DNA from: Phytophthora colocasiae
Taxonomy: Eukaryota; Oomycota; Peronosporomycetes; Peronosporales; Peronosporaceae
DNA: 64,000 bases
NCBI GenBank assembly: GCA_018806915.1
Contig: JAGKQI010000051.1
Coordinates: forward strand, 124,001-188,000
Direction: 5' to 3'
Shown: positions 62,426-64,000 of the stretch, piece by piece
Layout: every line of letters starts with the position of its first letter
How positions within the stretch are numbered: the first letter of the stretch is position 1
Notes under the pieces: generated by a model
Seen by the model: only the letters and a program-made list of their open reading frames with translations
Told to the model about the DNA's origin: nothing
The model's database searches: none
Program-made: the position numbers and the translations under genes

Positions 62426-63175
62426 TTACTTCTTAGCCGTCTTCTTGACCGTCTTCTTCGCCTTGGGCGAGACCTTCTTAGGAGCGGCCTTCTTGGCCGG
62501 AGCCTTCTTAGGAGCAGCCTTCTTCGTGGTCGTCTTCTTAGCAGCAGCCTTCTTGGCCGTAGGCGACTTCTTAGCAGCCGTCTTCTTGGCCGGGGCCTTC
62601 TTAGCAGCCACCTTCTTCGTAGCAGCAACCTTCTTGGCCGCCGTCTTCTTAGCAGCGGGTGACTTCTTAGCCACCTTAGCCACCTTCTTAACCGTCTTAG
62701 CAGACTTCTCCGACACCTTAAGGCTCTTCTTGTTGGAAGCAGAGGGCTTACGCAGCTCAGGAGAGAGCTTGTACGAGCCCTTAATCTGAATGAACTTACC
62801 AGCGTCCACAGCCGTACGAAGGGCCTTGTTCAAGTGGTGACTGGCATAGTTGTCCTTCTTGTTCTCGACAACCTTAGCAATAGCCTGACGGGAAGAACCA
62901 TTGCGCTCCTTCAATTCCTTGATAGCGTCCACAATGAGATCAAAGTACGACGGACCATTGTCACCCGTGTTCTTAGCAGCCGGAGCCTTCTTGGCCTTAG
63001 GCTTCTTGGCCTTCGGGGCCGGTTTAGCAACGGGTTCCTGCTTTTTAGCGGCAGCAGCCGTCTTGGCCTTGCGAGCTGAAGGAGAACGCGTAGGGGCAGG
63101 GGTAGCAGCCTCCTCAGTAGAAGCAGGGGTAGTAGCGGGCGTAGGCTCCGCGGCCTTAGCGTCTTCGGCAGCCAT
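62426..63175 (-). CDS. H1: Linker histone H1
   Basis: 249 residues, one exon. The ATG at 63175 (MAAEDAKAAEP) is preferred over an in-frame ATG at 63316, which would add 47 residues reading through promoter elements. Ala/Pro/Thr-rich N-terminal tail, then the winged-helix H15 domain (~74-150: PSYFDLIVDAIKELKERNGS, SRQAIAKVVENK, HHLNKALRTAVDAGKFIQIK and GSYKLSPE). The C-terminal tail is ~100 residues of AAKK/APAKK repeats that neutralise linker DNA. It acts in nuclear chromatin compaction. It has E2F-like and CCAAT elements upstream. Confidence 0.95.
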   Translation of the reverse strand: MAAEDAKAAEPTPATTPASTEEAATPAPTRSPSARKAKTAAAAKKQEPVAKPAPKAKKPKAKKAPAAKNTGDNGPSYFDLIVDAIKELKERNGSSRQAIAKVVENKKDNYASHHLNKALRTAVDAGKFIQIKGSYKLSPELRKPSASNKKSLKVSEKSAKTVKKVAKVAKKSPAAKKTAAKKVAATKKVAAKKAPAKKTAAKKSPTAKKAAAKKTTTKKAAPKKAPAKKAAPKKVSPKAKKTVKKTAKK

Positions 63176-63290
63176 TGGGTCTTGAGAGGGCGATAAAGAG
63201 GAAGCGAGGAGCGGTCGGAGCCGTCGGGGTCGAGTTCTTTTCTGCCAGTCACGCGGAATTGAAGGGATTTTCGGATTTGGACTGCTGCAG

Positions 63291-63302
63291 TTTCCCGCGA
63301 AA
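63291..63302. promoter_or_regulatory. E2F-like site in the histone H1 promoter
   Basis: TTTCCCGCGAAA, on the minus strand TTTCGCGGGAAA, is an exact match to the E2F/DP consensus TTTSGCGSGAAA. It lies 116-127 bp upstream of the H1 ATG, fitting S-phase expression. Confidence 0.65.
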
Positions 63303-63312
63303 GTAGAACTGA

Positions 63313-63317
63313 CCAAT
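63313..63317 (+). promoter_or_regulatory. CCAAT box near histone H1
   Basis: CCAATCAG, ten bases from the E2F-like site, is the usual histone-promoter pairing. It is on the strand opposite to H1 transcription, which CCAAT boxes tolerate. Confidence 0.5.
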
Positions 63318-63794
63318 CAGAAGGTATTGTGGGAAGGCTCCGCCAATTATAGAAGAAGAACCGAACCAACGGGTGAAAACAACTGATTAGGGGACAAGGA
63401 AGGGTTGTGGAACCGTATTTAAATGTAAAACCAATTTATATTTATTTACACATATCGGACTTTTGGTAAGAAAACCCGGTCACTGGTCACCAGTCGGAAT
63501 CTTGAAGGACACTTCGAGATGCCACTTGACAACTGGGGTTCCGGGGGGTATCCGGCAGAGTTGGCGTGTGACCTTGTGGTAATCCTCCTTGGTTTCTTTT
63601 GGCGTCGTGTATCCGATGTCTTACGAGTGAGTTATATTCGGTGTGATCAGATCCAAAGACCTAAAGGACCAAAGTGTTTCCAAATACAGTAGGCTTTCTG
63701 GAAAGCAAAGACTACTAGCAGAGTCCTCTTCCAACAGTTAACCAATACAATTCCGGGAGCTAATATGCCACGCAGCCGCTCTTACTACTTGTAG

Positions 63795-64000
63795 GCCTCG
63801 AGGGGTGAGCACTCCAATTACCAGTCGACGGGGTTTACATGGCTCGACTCCGGTGGCTTGACCAGTATTGTCGGGAATATCCTTAGAGCGAAATCCACCA
63901 AAAACGACCATGTCCTGAAAAATGCCCTACAACAAAATCAGTCAATCGCGAGCAGACGAGATACAGTCGCCGCTTTGCAAACTCTTCAGGAGAAGGAGGC
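63795..64000 (+). CDS. Possible start of an unknown gene running off the window
   Basis: A frame is open from just after a TAG (63792-63794) to the window end. It reads NYQSTGFTWLDSGGLTSIVG and NILRAKSTKNDHVLKNALQQ, then DTVAALQTLQEKE, turning helical and charged. No ATG is seen in it, so it would be an internal exon or a fragment. Only 68 codons are visible. Confidence 0.25.

Noticed and set aside
62426..62662. Leu/Arg- and Ser/Leu-rich frames overlapping histone H1 on both strands
   Set aside because: They are shadows of the AAKK repeats of H1.
1..64000. tRNA, rRNA or CRISPR features
   Set aside because: No B-box-like GGTTCGA-N-TCC with a matching acceptor stem, no rRNA-like stretch and no regularly spaced repeat was found by eye; a tRNAscan-type run would be needed for certainty.

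Overview
The window is nuclear DNA from an oomycete, most likely a Phytophthora-like Peronosporales genome. Evidence: compact intron-poor genes; short introns (51-97 nt) with GTRNGT or GTTNGT donors; oomycete-type initiator elements (GCTCATTCC and CTCATTTTGCATTTC types) just upstream of several starts; small tandem families of secreted hydrolases; and protein families close to known eukaryotic ones but with protist-style domain fusions. There is no sign of bacterial or viral origin.

Layout. 0-6.3 kb: a small PH-domain protein, two tandem patatin-like membrane lipases, and two MITE-like insertions. 6.3-16 kb: a dense housekeeping block: a cation/Ca2+ exchanger (NCLX/CCX type), an SPF45/RBM17-like splicing factor (6 exons), a coiled-coil protein with a hydrophobic hairpin (3 exons), the ribosome-biogenesis factor NOP53 (3 exons) and an 8-exon membrane protein. 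16-19.3 kb is gene-poor. 19.3-29.4 kb: an RWP-RK regulator, cytosolic arginyl-tRNA synthetase with a GST-like N-terminus, Nup107 with a ubiquitin-like N-terminus, and a frameshifted metallopeptidase-jacalin gene. 29.4-36 kb: a MITE, a SLC34-type phosphate transporter split by an 856-bp TIR transposon, a 6-exon coiled-coil gene and an unrecognised protein. 36-42.2 kb: a tandem array of four palmitoyl-protein-thioesterase-like genes, two intact and two broken. 42.6-51.9 kb: one uninterrupted 9.25-kb gene for a 3083-residue protein joining coiled coil, IQ, Clu-like, LamG-like and LRR regions. 52-56 kb: a 9-exon coiled-coil gene, a small conserved protein with a likely U12-type AT-AC intron, and a PH plus histidine-phosphatase fusion. 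56.3-62 kb: three tandem secreted trypsin-like proteases, one broken. 62.4-63.2 kb: histone H1 with an E2F-like site and a CCAAT box upstream.

Three themes stand out. Three separate tandem families (patatin, thioesterase, protease) show duplication followed by decay. At least four TIR elements lie in or beside genes, and one has disrupted a transporter. Several core proteins carry extra domains (Nup107, ArgRS, the giant protein). Exon structures were worked out by hand from frame continuity and splice consensus; every multi-exon model below closes in frame, but none has been checked against transcripts.
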